Part shown: in pieces, positions 29,866-39,500 of the stretch
How the letters are laid out: each line of letters opens with the position of its first letter
Numbering within the stretch: position 1 is the first letter of the stretch
Source of the DNA: Sphingomonas sp. HMP6
Lineage (GTDB): Bacteria > Pseudomonadota > Alphaproteobacteria > Sphingomonadales > Sphingomonadaceae
Assembly: GCF_013374095.1 (NCBI RefSeq)
Contig: NZ_AP022672.1
Location: 3,489,501 to 3,553,500 of the forward strand
Reading direction: 5' to 3'
DNA length: 64,000 bases
Position numbers and translations under genes: made by a program
Notes under the pieces: model-generated
Databases searched by the model: none
Seen by the model: only the letters and a program-made list of their open reading frames with translations
What the model was told of the DNA's origin: nothing

Positions 29866-30320
29866 GCGACCGGATCGAAATCGAGGAAGTGAGCGCGGTC
29901 GAGCAGCCGCCGCGCGCGCGCGTCGAGGATTTGGCGGAGGCGCCCGAGCGCAAGCGCGACTATCTGGAAGGGTTCCTGACGCAAAAGCCCGCCGCTGCCC
30001 CTGCGGGCGAGCCGGGTGGCGAGCTTTACGAAGCTGTCGTCGCGGCGCTGAAGGAGATTTACGATCCCGAAATCCCGGTGAATATCTACGATCTCGGTCT
30101 CATCTACGGCGTCGATGTGACGACGGACGGCCATGCCGTCGTCACGATGACGTTGACCACACCGAATTGCCCGGTTGCAGAAACGATGCCGACCGAAGTC
30201 GAACTGCGCGTCGGCGCGGTGCCGGGGATTGGATCGTCCGAGGTCAATCTGGTGTGGGAACCCGCGTGGGACCCGGCCAAGATGACCGACGACGCCAAAT
30301 TGGAGCTGGGAATGCTATGA
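29862..30320 (+). CDS. sufT: SUF system protein SufT (MIP18/DUF59)
   Basis: 152 residues. A variable acidic N-terminus (about 1-50) precedes the MIP18 domain: LYEAVVAALKEIYDPEIPVNIYDLGLIYGV and TMTLTTPNCPVAETMPTEVE with the conserved cysteine. SufT helps mature Fe-S proteins when demand is high. It overlaps sufS by 4 nt and sufA by 4 nt, within the operon. Confidence 0.93.
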   Translation: MSDRIEIEEVSAVEQPPRARVEDLAEAPERKRDYLEGFLTQKPAAAPAGEPGGELYEAVVAALKEIYDPEIPVNIYDLGLIYGVDVTTDGHAVVTMTLTTPNCPVAETMPTEVELRVGAVPGIGSSEVNLVWEPAWDPAKMTDDAKLELGML

Positions 30321-30673
30321 GCGACCTGAAAACCCGCACCCGCCCGGCCGCGCTCCTCCTCACGTCCTCGGCGGAGGCGCGGATTGCCGATCTGATGGCG
30401 AAGGCCCCCGCCGACGCGATCGGCGTCAAGCTCTCGACGCCGCGGCGCGGCTGCTCGGGCCTGGCTTACTCGGTCGATTATGTGAGCGAAGCCAAACCCT
30501 TCGACGAACGCATCGATACCCCCGGCGGCACGCTGTTCGTCGATGGCGGATCCATCCTCTATCTCATCGGCAGCACGATGAACTGGGTCGAGGATGATTT
30601 CGCGGCGGGCTTTGTTTTCGTCAACCCTAATGCCAAGGGGGAATGCGGGTGCGGCGAGAGCTTCACGGTCTGA
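30317..30673 (+). CDS. sufA: A-type Fe-S carrier SufA
   Basis: 118 residues from the ATG overlapping the sufT stop (ATGA). HesB/IscA fold: LTSSAEARIADLMAKAP, the first cysteine in PRRGCSGLAYSVDYV, and the C-terminal pair in NPNAKGECGCGESF. Carries clusters from the SufBCD scaffold to apoproteins. Last gene of the SUF set. Confidence 0.95.
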   Translation: MSDLKTRTRPAALLLTSSAEARIADLMAKAPADAIGVKLSTPRRGCSGLAYSVDYVSEAKPFDERIDTPGGTLFVDGGSILYLIGSTMNWVEDDFAAGFVFVNPNAKGECGCGESFTV

Positions 30674-30689
30674 TTGAGGATGTAGGGAC

Positions 30690-31142
30690 ATGGCGGGACT
30701 TTGGTTCGACGAATTGACGGTCGGACAGACCTTCGACCATGCGATCCGCCGGACGGTGACCGAGACCGACAATCTGCTCTTCTCGACGCTGACGCATAAT
30801 CCGGCGGCGCTGCACCTCGATGCCGACGCGATGAAGGACAGCGATTATGGCCGGATCATCGTCAATTCAACTTTCACTCTGGGTTTGATGGTCGGCGTGT
30901 CTGTCGGTGACACGACGCTGGGCACCGCGATCGCCAATCTGGGCTGGGACGAGGTGCGCTTTCCCGCGCCCGTGTTTATCGGTGATACGCTGCACATCCA
31001 GACCGAAGTCGCCGATCTGCGCGAGTCCAAATCGCGGCCCAATGCTGGAATCGTCACGTTCGTCCACCGCGCCTATAATCAGCGCGGCGAACTGGTCGCC
31101 ACGTGCAAGCGCAGCGGGCTGCAGCGGAAGAAGCCGGCCTGA
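30690..31142 (+). CDS. MaoC-like hot-dog acyl-CoA dehydratase
   Basis: 150 residues with the MaoC pattern: FDELTVGQTFDHAIRRTVTETDNLLFSTLTHNPAALHLDADAMK (hydratase-2 loop with Asn and His) and the hot-dog core TTLGTAIANLGWDEVRFPAPVFIGDTL. Family members hydrate enoyl-, mesaconyl- or itaconyl-CoA; which one cannot be told. It follows sufA by 16 bp and may be read with suf. Its neighbour on the other side is the carbon-fixation region, and MaoC hydratases occur in the second half of the 3-hydroxypropionate bicycle, but this is only suggestive. Confidence 0.85.
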   Translation: MAGLWFDELTVGQTFDHAIRRTVTETDNLLFSTLTHNPAALHLDADAMKDSDYGRIIVNSTFTLGLMVGVSVGDTTLGTAIANLGWDEVRFPAPVFIGDTLHIQTEVADLRESKSRPNAGIVTFVHRAYNQRGELVATCKRSGLQRKKPA

Positions 31143-31155
31143 GCCGGCCGCGATC

Positions 31156-31446
31156 CTAGCGGTTCGTCCCTGAAGGCCGCGCGGGAACGCAGGGCACGGT
31201 CGCGATTGATGCCTTCGCCACTGCGAGATCGATCTGCGCCTGACAGCGCGGCAGCAGCAGATGCCGGATCATCTCAAGATCGTTTTGCAGCACGACCGGG
31301 TCGGCCTCGTCTGCCGATCGCAACGCCTGTTTGAGCCAATCGCTCATCTGCGGGTGCTCGAGCACCCACGTGATCCTGTCCTCCGCCGCCGCGAGCAGGA
31401 GCTCGGGTTCCGGTCGAAGGTCCACCACTTGACGGCTCGTCTTCAT
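31156..31446 (-). CDS. Hypothetical protein downstream of the DabB-DabA fusion
   Basis: 96 residues from the ATG at 31446, which overlaps the dab stop (ATGA), so it is coupled to it. The sequence [24 protein letters not shown]...[23 protein letters not shown] is helical and soluble. No family recognised. The coupling suggests a role in, or assembly of, the bicarbonate transporter. It ends convergently with the MaoC gene, 13 bp apart. Confidence 0.6.
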   Translation of the reverse strand: MKTSRQVVDLRPEPELLLAAAEDRITWVLEHPQMSDWLKQALRSADEADPVVLQNDLEMIRHLLLPRCQAQIDLAVAKASIATVPCVPARPSGTNR

Positions 31447-34400
31447 GCCTGGACCGCCGGATGCCGCGTCGGAGCGGCGACCGGCTCCTCGGCGGCGACC
31501 GGTTCCCACGCCAGACCCCCGCAATATCGCCACGCCATCTGTCCAGCCGCGTCGAGCGCAAAAAGATGGAGCCAGCGATTGTCGAACAGCGCGCGCACGC
31601 CCGGATGCCGCTCGAGGATCACGGACATCGCCTCGCGCGGAGCCTCGATACACACGCTCAGCCGCAGCGGTTCGTGCGCCAAACCCACGCCGTCATGCAC
31701 CGATTGCCACGGTAGCCCCGCACGCAGCGTGCCGCCATTGCCCTCGACCACGCCGATTCCACCGACGACATTGTGTAACAGCTTGTTGCCGCCGCCGAAC
31801 AGGTCGGGCGCGACGCTCGATCCGTAATATTGCAAGCTGATCCAACTCGCCACGACGACCGGCGCGGTCATGATCAGTTCGAGCACGCCAAAGCCCGCAT
31901 CGTCGCGCCAGTTGTAATCGTGGAGGAAGGCCCGACCTTGCAGCGATTTGCCGACCGTGCGCGTGCGCGGCGCAGCGATGAACGCCTTGCACCCGGCGAG
32001 CGCCCATTCGGGGCGGGTTTCGGCCCAATCGCGGCTGCGTCTGGCGATGCTGCTTTCGGCCAGCGCCCGCGGCAAGCGCAGCGCCCGCTCGCCGCGCGTC
32101 AAGGCGCCGGCATCCGCCAGGAAACCGCGCGCGCGCACCACGGCAGCGCGGTGTTCGGGCGAGGGATGGTCCCCGGCGTAAATGAACACGGTGTCGGTGG
32201 TCGTGTCGTGGAGTGCGGCAAGGAACAGCGTGCCGGCCGGGATCACGATGTCCAGCGCGCGCAGCCCGTCGCGGATTGCCGGATCGTTGAGCAACCCGGC
32301 GAGCAGCCGGGCATTGACCTCGCCCGAATAGCCGCCACACGCGCCGCAGTGCAGGCCACTCGCATGCGGATTGTTGACCACGTTGGCGCCATGCCCGACT
32401 AGCAGCACCAGTGGCGCGAAATCGCGGGTGAGCGACATGGCGCGCAGGATCGACGCTGCCATGCCGACGCGCGTCTCCAGATCGAGTGGCGGTTCTGCCT
32501 GGGGCGCGGGGTCGTTGGGCACGGCGTTGGCATGCAGCGCGAACGCATCGCGCAGCAGCTTGGCGATATAGACCGGCCCGGCCGCCTCAACAAAGGCGAA
32601 GGAGGACACCGCCGCCAGCTTGAAGCGGCCCCACGCCCGCGTCGCGCGCGCCTTGTACCGCGCGATCGTGTCCGCGCCGACGTCCGCCGCATCGCCCGAA
32701 CGTGAGGTAAGGCCGGGGTTGAGCAAAACCGGCAAGCGATGCTCGGCCACGTCGGAGGCAAAGCGACGATGCGACGCGGTCAGCCCGAAGAAGCCCGCAA
32801 ACCCCAGAGTTTGCACGCCAGGATGCACCGTTTCGAGCGCCCGCCGATACACTTCGGATCGGACGTCGATGCAGAACGCCGCCTGCAGGATGACGGGCGT
32901 CGGGTCGGCGACGGGATGCGCCGCGGCCAGGGTCCGCCCGAGGTCGCGCTGCGCCGCGCGCTCGCACGCTTCCTGCAAGATAGCATCGACGATCTCATCC
33001 GCCGTGGGCGCGACCGGTTGCGCGTGCGCTGCGACGACGGCGTCCCATTGCGCACCGATCCGTGGCGCATAGTGATCGAACAGGGCTTCCTCCCACAACA
33101 GCCGGATCGACAGGAAATCCGTGATCGTGGCGTCGTCCGCCCCCGCGAGCTGCGCCTGCCAGCGTTTGTAGCGGGCATATTGCGCCCACCCGCCGAGCGT
33201 GATCAGCAGGCTGTGGAAATAGGTTTGCGCCGCCGCTTGCGGCAAACCCAACTGCGCCGCGGTCCGCGTCATCGCATCGCTCGCGGTTTCGGGCGCTTCG
33301 GCGACGAAGCTTGCAAAGTCGGACAGACCGGCAATTTCCGGGGTCAGATCATGCGTCGCGACCGCCTGCCAAGCGGCATAGGCGCTGCGTCCCTTGGGTG
33401 CCGCCCACAGCGCCTGACCCTCGTCGAAATAGGCCGCCGCCCAAGCGCCGAAGCGCTCGGCGATGATGCCGGGCCAGTCGATTCCCGATGCCTCTGCCGC
33501 CAGGTCGGCAATCGTCGGCACTGCCTTGATCGGCGCGGACGGCTGATTGGCCGCGGCCTTGAGCGCGGCGACGGAGCCGGGCCGGTGCGAGCCAGTTGCG
33601 CCCGACAGCGCGGCCACCAGATCGTCATCGCTCACCGTGCCGTCTGCGATGCGGGCGCTGTACCAACCGCGCGGCATCGTGACGGGGGCGCCCGCCACAC
33701 GCGCCAAGAGCGCGGCGGTCTGCGCAAGCGTCTGTTCGGTCTGCCCGAAATAGGGGTTTACGGCGACGCTCGACGCTAGCGGCCAGACGGGGGGGATGGC
33801 ACATGCGGCGGCTTCGGCGGCCGTTGACAGCGCAACGGGGTCGGCGGGCTGCGGCCCGAACTGGCTCGGCATCGGAATCATCTCCTTGCGCGTCGCGCGC
33901 CGTGGACGCAGCGCCCAGCCGCCGAGCAAGCGGTCGAACAGGGCGTTGGCGTAAAGACCGTTGGACAAATGGACCCGCAGGCCGGCAGCTGCAGGGTGAT
34001 ACGCCCAGAGCGGGAACATCGCCTGCGCGACGGCCACTATAGCGAAACTCAGCACCGCGAGCACGATCAGCGCCCATTCGAGCGGCCCCGGCATCGGGGT
34101 CGCGGGCAGCGTGTCGGCGGTGAGCCATTGCGCAAGGCCGTGCAGCGCGAAATAGCCGACCGACGCCGCCACGGCGTAGACCGCCACGCGGCGCGTCAGC
34201 GCGCGTGGGGCGGCATCGGCAAACCCTTGCGCGAAGAGATAGGCGATCCCGAAGATCAGGATCGCGCCGAGCGCGATGCCTTCCGGCGATTGCTGGTGAA
34301 ACCCGAACCCAGCGCCGATCGCGCCATAGATGCCGAGCGCGACGAGAAAAGCCCGGCCGACCGCTCTCGCATCGGGGATCGCCACCGGCCCCGGTCGCCG

Positions 34401-35459
34401 CGCCAGCGCGATCCGCTCGACCGCGCCGCCCGAGGCAAGGAACGAGTGCGCCTTATAGAGCGAGTGCGCGACGATATGCAGCAGCGCGAGCGGGAACAGC
34501 GCCAGCCCACACTGCATGATCATGAAGCCCATTTGCGCGACCGTCGACCAGGCCAGCGAGGTCTTCACTGCCGGTTGCGTCAGCATCACCAACCCGCCGA
34601 ACAAAGCCGTGAACCCGCCGATCATCACCAGCACCGCCAGCACGCCGGGGGCCAGCAGCATCACGTCGGCGAAGCGGATCAGAATGAACCCCCCGGCATT
34701 GATGACGCCCGCGTGCAGCAGCGCCGAAACCGGGGTCGGCGCTTCCATCACTTCGGTCAGCCAGCCGTGCAGCGGAAATTGCGCCGATTTCAGCAGCGCC
34801 GCGATCGCCAGCAGCCCGGCCGCGGCGACCGCCTGGGTGCCGCCTTCACCGGCGCGCGCTGCGCTCAGGATCGCGGCGATGCCGGTGGTGTGATACGCAA
34901 TCGCGAGCAGCACCGCCGCACCGACCAGCGCAACATCCGCCGCCCGCGCGGTCACGAACTTCTTGCGCGCCGCGCGCTGTGCCGCCACGCGATCGGGATA
35001 GAATATAAGCAGCCGGTGCAGCCCCATGCTCGTCGCGATCCAGGCCACGACCAGTTCGATCAAATCGCCCGACAGCACCAGCAGCAGCACCGCCGCCAGC
35101 GTCATGCACAGCCAGCCGGTGAAGGCCGCTTGGCGCGGTTCGCCGTCGAGATAGGTGGCCGAATAGCGCACCACGATCCACCCGACGAACGACACCAGCA
35201 AGGCGAGCGTCACGCTTACCGCATCGATGCGCGTGGCGAATCCGGCACCCGCCAGCCCGATCACGCGACTGTCGACCGGGCCGTGCCAGACCAGGACTAC
35301 CGCCAAGATTCCGGCGACCAAAAGCGTCAGCAGCGCCGCCGCCTCCGCCAGCCGCGCGACACTGCCCGCGCTGCGGGGCGGCGCGACGAACGCGACGCCG
35401 GCGCTCAGCAGCAACGCGAGCGGCGCGGCAAAGGGCAGAAGATTGAACGGCATCGGCAC
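31443..35459 (-). CDS. dabBA: DabB-DabA fusion: membrane proton-coupled inorganic carbon (bicarbonate) accumulation protein
   Basis: 1338 residues joining two normally separate proteins. Residues 1-529 are a complex-I NuoL-like membrane channel (many spans; [67 protein letters not shown]) corresponding to DabB. Residues 530-1338 are DUF2309/DabA, a carbonic-anhydrase-like unit. Its zinc residues are present: Cys863 and Asp865 (FCIDVRSEV), His1023 (GHGANVVNN) and Cys1038 (LHCGACGG). The His-Cys spacing of 15 equals that of the studied Halothiobacillus DabA. DAB complexes trap CO2 as bicarbonate using the proton gradient. It is divergent from the lysR-led carbon-fixation genes. Confidence 0.93.
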   Translation of the reverse strand: MPMPFNLLPFAAPLALLLSAGVAFVAPPRSAGSVARLAEAAALLTLLVAGILAVVLVWHGPVDSRVIGLAGAGFATRIDAVSVTLALLVSFVGWIVVRYSATYLDGEPRQAAFTGWLCMTLAAVLLLVLSGDLIELVVAWIATSMGLHRLLIFYPDRVAAQRAARKKFVTARAADVALVGAAVLLAIAYHTTGIAAILSAARAGEGGTQAVAAAGLLAIAALLKSAQFPLHGWLTEVMEAPTPVSALLHAGVINAGGFILIRFADVMLLAPGVLAVLVMIGGFTALFGGLVMLTQPAVKTSLAWSTVAQMGFMIMQCGLALFPLALLHIVAHSLYKAHSFLASGGAVERIALARRPGPVAIPDARAVGRAFLVALGIYGAIGAGFGFHQQSPEGIALGAILIFGIAYLFAQGFADAAPRALTRRVAVYAVAASVGYFALHGLAQWLTADTLPATPMPGPLEWALIVLAVLSFAIVAVAQAMFPLWAYHPAAAGLRVHLSNGLYANALFDRLLGGWALRPRRATRKEMIPMPSQFGPQPADPVALSTAAEAAACAIPPVWPLASSVAVNPYFGQTEQTLAQTAALLARVAGAPVTMPRGWYSARIADGTVSDDDLVAALSGATGSHRPGSVAALKAAANQPSAPIKAVPTIADLAAEASGIDWPGIIAERFGAWAAAYFDEGQALWAAPKGRSAYAAWQAVATHDLTPEIAGLSDFASFVAEAPETASDAMTRTAAQLGLPQAAAQTYFHSLLITLGGWAQYARYKRWQAQLAGADDATITDFLSIRLLWEEALFDHYAPRIGAQWDAVVAAHAQPVAPTADEIVDAILQEACERAAQRDLGRTLAAAHPVADPTPVILQAAFCIDVRSEVYRRALETVHPGVQTLGFAGFFGLTASHRRFASDVAEHRLPVLLNPGLTSRSGDAADVGADTIARYKARATRAWGRFKLAAVSSFAFVEAAGPVYIAKLLRDAFALHANAVPNDPAPQAEPPLDLETRVGMAASILRAMSLTRDFAPLVLLVGHGANVVNNPHASGLHCGACGGYSGEVNARLLAGLLNDPAIRDGLRALDIVIPAGTLFLAALHDTTTDTVFIYAGDHPSPEHRAAVVRARGFLADAGALTRGERALRLPRALAESSIARRSRDWAETRPEWALAGCKAFIAAPRTRTVGKSLQGRAFLHDYNWRDDAGFGVLELIMTAPVVVASWISLQYYGSSVAPDLFGGGNKLLHNVVGGIGVVEGNGGTLRAGLPWQSVHDGVGLAHEPLRLSVCIEAPREAMSVILERHPGVRALFDNRWLHLFALDAAGQMAWRYCGGLAWEPVAAEEPVAAPTRHPAVQA
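33872..33887 (-). promoter_or_regulatory. Internal ribosome-binding site at the DabB/DabA joint
   Basis: AAGGAG (33882-33887, minus strand) sits 9 nt before an in-frame ATG at 33872 encoding [12 protein letters not shown], the expected start of a DabA protein of 809 residues. No stop codon separates the two halves. This may be a recent fusion of overlapping genes in which DabA can also be made alone. Confidence 0.6.
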
Positions 35460-35540
35460 TTCCCCGAGGCGCAGTATTGCGCATGGGAGCCGCCATTACG
35501 CTGCCGATTTGATCAGATATAATTCATTGTCTTTGCGATT

Positions 35541-35561
35541 TCGTTCTGTTTTATAGAACGA
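35541..35561. promoter_or_regulatory. Inverted repeat in the dab/lysR intergenic region (LysR-type operator)
   Basis: TCGTTCT (35541-35547) and AGAACGA (35555-35561) form a perfect 7-bp inverted repeat with a 7-bp spacer and contain a T-N11-A core, the pattern bound by LysR regulators. It ends 1 bp before the lysR ATG, in the 103-bp region shared by the divergent dab and lysR genes, so one regulator could control both arms. Confidence 0.6.
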
Positions 35562-35562
35562 T

Positions 35563-36513
35563 ATGAAGACGCTGAATTTCAACCATCTGCGCTATTTCTG
35601 GGCGGTTGCGCATGAGGCGAGCCTGACGCGTGCGGCGGAACGGCTCAACCTGTCGCAATCGGCGCTGTCTGTGCAGATCCAGAAACTCGAACACCAGATC
35701 GGCCATGCGCTGTTCGACCGCGTCGGCAAGCGGCTGGTGCTGACCGAGGCTGGGCAGATTGCGCTCGATTATGCCGACACCGTGTTTCAGGCGGGCGATG
35801 AAATGCTGAGCACACTCGACGGCCGCCCGCTGGCGAATCGCCAGATCCTGCGCGTCGGCGCGCTCACCACGCTGTCGCGCAACTTCCAGCTCCAGTTTCT
35901 ACGCCCACTGGTCGGGCGCGCCGATGTCGAGCTGATCGTGCGGTCGGGCACGATCCGCGATTTGCTGGCGCAACTCGAAGCGCACAGCATCGACGTCGTT
36001 TTGTCGAACAGCGCAGCGCAGCGCGATGCCCGTGCGTCATTCCGCAATCATCTGCTCGACCAGCAGCCGGTCAGTCTGGTTGGTCGCCCGCGCGCCGGTC
36101 AGCGCCCGTTTCGTTTCCCGGAAGATTTGCGGCACGAGCCGATCCTGCTGCCGAGCCTCGATAGTGATATCCGCGTCCGGTTCGATCATTTGCTCGATGT
36201 TGCCGGCATCAGGCCGATCATTCTGGCGGAGGTCGATGACATGGCAATGTTACGTCTGCTCGCGCGCGAACGGGAGGGCGTGACGCTGGTGCCGCCGATC
36301 GTCGTTTTCGACGAACTTGAAGCCGGGGTGCTGGTCGAGCATTGCCGCATTCCGCACCTGACCGAGAGCTTCTACGCGATCATCCAGAAGCGCCGTTTCC
36401 CGAACCGGCTCTTGGCCGAACTGCTCGAACGCTCGGCTGCAACCGAATCGCCGCTACGGAATGCTGGCGATCCCGCACCGCCTGCGGCGGAGTTGCCAAT
36501 CGCCCGATATTGA
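35563..36513 (+). CDS. LysR-family regulator (NhaR-like) of the carbon-uptake/3-HP genes
   Basis: 316 residues. The N-terminal helix-turn-helix, MKTLNFNHLRYFWAVAHEAS... LTRAAERLNLSQSALSVQIQKLEHQIG, and the effector domain from about 90 resemble NhaR-type LysR proteins, which often neighbour dab genes. It is divergent from dabBA and 39 bp upstream of pcs on the same strand, so it is both the regulator of the left arm and probably the first gene of the right operon. The effector is unknown; bicarbonate- or acyl-CoA-related signals are only inference. Confidence 0.9.
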   Translation: MKTLNFNHLRYFWAVAHEASLTRAAERLNLSQSALSVQIQKLEHQIGHALFDRVGKRLVLTEAGQIALDYADTVFQAGDEMLSTLDGRPLANRQILRVGALTTLSRNFQLQFLRPLVGRADVELIVRSGTIRDLLAQLEAHSIDVVLSNSAAQRDARASFRNHLLDQQPVSLVGRPRAGQRPFRFPEDLRHEPILLPSLDSDIRVRFDHLLDVAGIRPIILAEVDDMAMLRLLAREREGVTLVPPIVVFDELEAGVLVEHCRIPHLTESFYAIIQKRRFPNRLLAELLERSAATESPLRNAGDPAPPAAELPIARY

Positions 36514-36552
36514 GGCTCAATACCCTCAAAATAACAGAGGGGATGATTCGGG

Positions 36553-39500
36553 ATGGTGGGAGCGTCAACGATCGCCGCGACAGTGACTCCCCAGCACAAT
36601 CCCGTCCGTACCCGCAGCGATTGGGAGGCGATGCGCGCGGCCGTTCTGGCCGATCCCGGCGCGTTTCACGGCGAGATCGCGGCGCGGACGATGCATTGGT
36701 TCGTCGGCGATGTGGGTGCGGCGGGTGCTTGGCTGGCCCGCGGCGAAGACGGCCGTTGGTCGGGCTGGGATGCGGCGACCGGTGATGCGGTAACGCCCGA
36801 TCTCCCCGCCGATTTCGCGCCGTGGACGCAAGCGTTCGACGGATCGGAGCCGCCGCATTGGCGCTGGTTCGTCGGCGGGCGCACCAATGCCTGTTTCAGC
36901 GAAGTTGATCGCCACGTGCTGAGCGGCCACGGCGACGAAACCGCGCTCATCTTTGAGGGCGACCGCTGGGACATGTCGGCGCTGGGCAGTCAGGGGGCGC
37001 CGGTCGATTGCTTTGGCGTCTCGCGTAAGCAATTGCTGCTGGAAACCGCGAAATGCGCGCTGGCGCTGGAGGCGCTGGGGCTGAAAGCGGGCGACCGCAT
37101 CGCGCTCAACATGCCGAGCATCGTGCCACAGATTTACTGGACCGAGGCGGCGAAACGGCTCGGCATCGTCTATACCGCCGTATTCGGCGGGTTCAGCGAC
37201 AAGACGCTGTCAGACCGCATCTGCGATGCCGGTGCGCGCGTCATCGTCACTTCGGATGGCAGCTATCGCAACGCGCAGGTCGCCGCGTTCAAGAACGCCT
37301 ATACCGACCCGGCGCTCGACAATTATGTGCCCGTGGCGACCGCGCTCGCGATCCTGGCAGAGACCGATCTCGAACTGGCGCCCGCCGAAACCGAGACGAT
37401 CCTCGCCACCGTCAGGGCGACGCTCGCGGGCGAAGTGTCGGTCGAGCGCTCGGACGTGATGCGCGGTGTGGGGCGGGCGCTCATCACGCTTGGCAGCGAA
37501 GGCCGCATCAGCAGTGCCGACGCCGCGCGCGTGCGGATCGCGATTGCCTCCAGCCTTGTCACGCTCCCGCCACGCGTCGAGACGGTGGTCGTCGTGCGGC
37601 ACACCGCGCAACCCGACGTGATCTGGCGCGAGGAGCGCGACCGCTGGAGCCACGAACTGACCGATGCCGCGCTGGAAACGCTGCTGGCGAAGGCGCGCGA
37701 GGCGGGCTTTGCGGTGACGACACAGGCCGAGCTGCTGGCGCTGCCGGATGCGGATTTCGTGCGCGCGATCTGGGCCGCGTCCAAGCCGCTACCGGTCGAT
37801 GCCGATTACCCGATGTTCTTCATCTATACCTCGGGCTCGACCGGAAAGCCGAAGGGCATCGTCCACGCGCACGGCTATGCCGCCGGGCTGGCCGAAACGA
37901 TGGCGGTGGCATTCGATGCGCGGCCCGGCGACACATTGTTCGTCGTCGCCGATCCGGGCTGGATCACCGGACAAAGCTATTTGATCTGCGCGCCGCTGAT
38001 GACGCGGGTGACCAGCGTCGTGTCGGAAGGGTCGCCGGTCTTCCCGCACGCCGGACGCTTCGCCTCGATGATCGAGCGGCACGGGGTCACCATCTTCAAG
38101 GCGGGCGTCACCTTCCTCAAATCGGTGATGTCGGACCCGTCGAACCTTGCCGAGCTCGAACGCTATGACATGGGGGCCTTGCGCGTCGCTACCTTCTGCG
38201 CCGAGCCGACCTCGCCATCGGTGCAGGCGTTCGGAATGCAGCATGTCGTCCCGCAATACATCAACAGCTATTGGGCTACCGAGCATGGCGGGATCGCCTG
38301 GACGCATTTTTACGGCAATCACGATTTTCCGTTGAAACCCGATGCCCACGCCTATCCGCTGCCGTGGATCGTCGGGGATGTGTGGGTCGAGGATGCCGAT
38401 GCGAGCGGTGGCGACACCCCGTTCGCGCGCGACGGTGGCGAGGGCGTGCCGTGGCGTCGCGCCGAAATGGGCGAGAAAGGCGAGATCGTCATCGCCGCGC
38501 CCTATCCGTACCTCGCGCGCACGATCTGGGGCGATGTCGGCAATTTCCGCGTCGAAAATGGCAGCGTAGCGCCCGCATGGCGCGGAGATGCCGATCGCTG
38601 GATCGACGGCTATTGGAAGCGCTGGCGCGGCAGCTGGGCCTATACCCAAGGCGATTTCGCGATCGCGCATGACGATGGCTCTTTCTCGCTCCACGGGCGC
38701 AGCGACGATGTGATCAACGTCTCGGGCCACCGCATGGGGACCGAGGAGATCGAGGGCGCGGTGCTGCGCGACAAGGCGCTCGATCCGGATTCGCCGGTCG
38801 GCAACGTGCTCGTGATCGGCGCGCCGCACCGCGAGAAAGGGCTGACCCCGCTCGCCTTCGTCGTGCCGGTGGCGGGGCGCAAACTGACGCTCGACGACAA
38901 GCGCCGCCTGTTCGAACTGGTGCGCAGCGAGAAGGGTGCGGTCGCGGTGCCGGCCGATTTCATCGAAGTCTCGCAATTCCCCGAAACGCGCAGCGGCAAG
39001 TACATGCGCCGGATGGTCCGCGCTTTAGTCGAGGGCGGCGATGTCGGCGACGTGACGACACTGCGCAACCCCGAGGCGCTGACCGAGCTCAAGACTGCGA
39101 TCGACGATTGGCAGCGCAAACAGCGCTTGAGCGAGGAGCAATCGCTGTTCGAGCGCAATCGCTACTTCCTCGTCCAGTACAATACCGTCGCTCCGGGCAA
39201 GCGCGTCGCGACCGTCACCGTCACCAACCCGCCCGTCAATGCGCTCAACGAACGCGCGATCGACGAGCTGGTGGTCGTGGTTGATCAGCTATCGCGCAAG
39301 GACGATGTCGTCGCGGTGGTGTTCACCGGACAGGGCACCGCCTCGTTCGTCGCGGGTGCCGACATCCGCCAGATGCTCGAGGAAATCCACACCTTCGACG
39401 AAGCGATGGTGCTCCCCAACAACGCGCAGCTCGCCTTTCGCAAGATCGAGACGATGGGCAAGCCGTGCATCGCCGCGGTGCAGGGCGTGGCGCTGGGCGG

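Noticed and set aside
33969..35522. A 517-codon open frame antisense to the DabB half
   Set aside because: Low-complexity Arg/Gln/Asp protein; a mirror of the Ala/Leu-rich membrane gene on the other strand.
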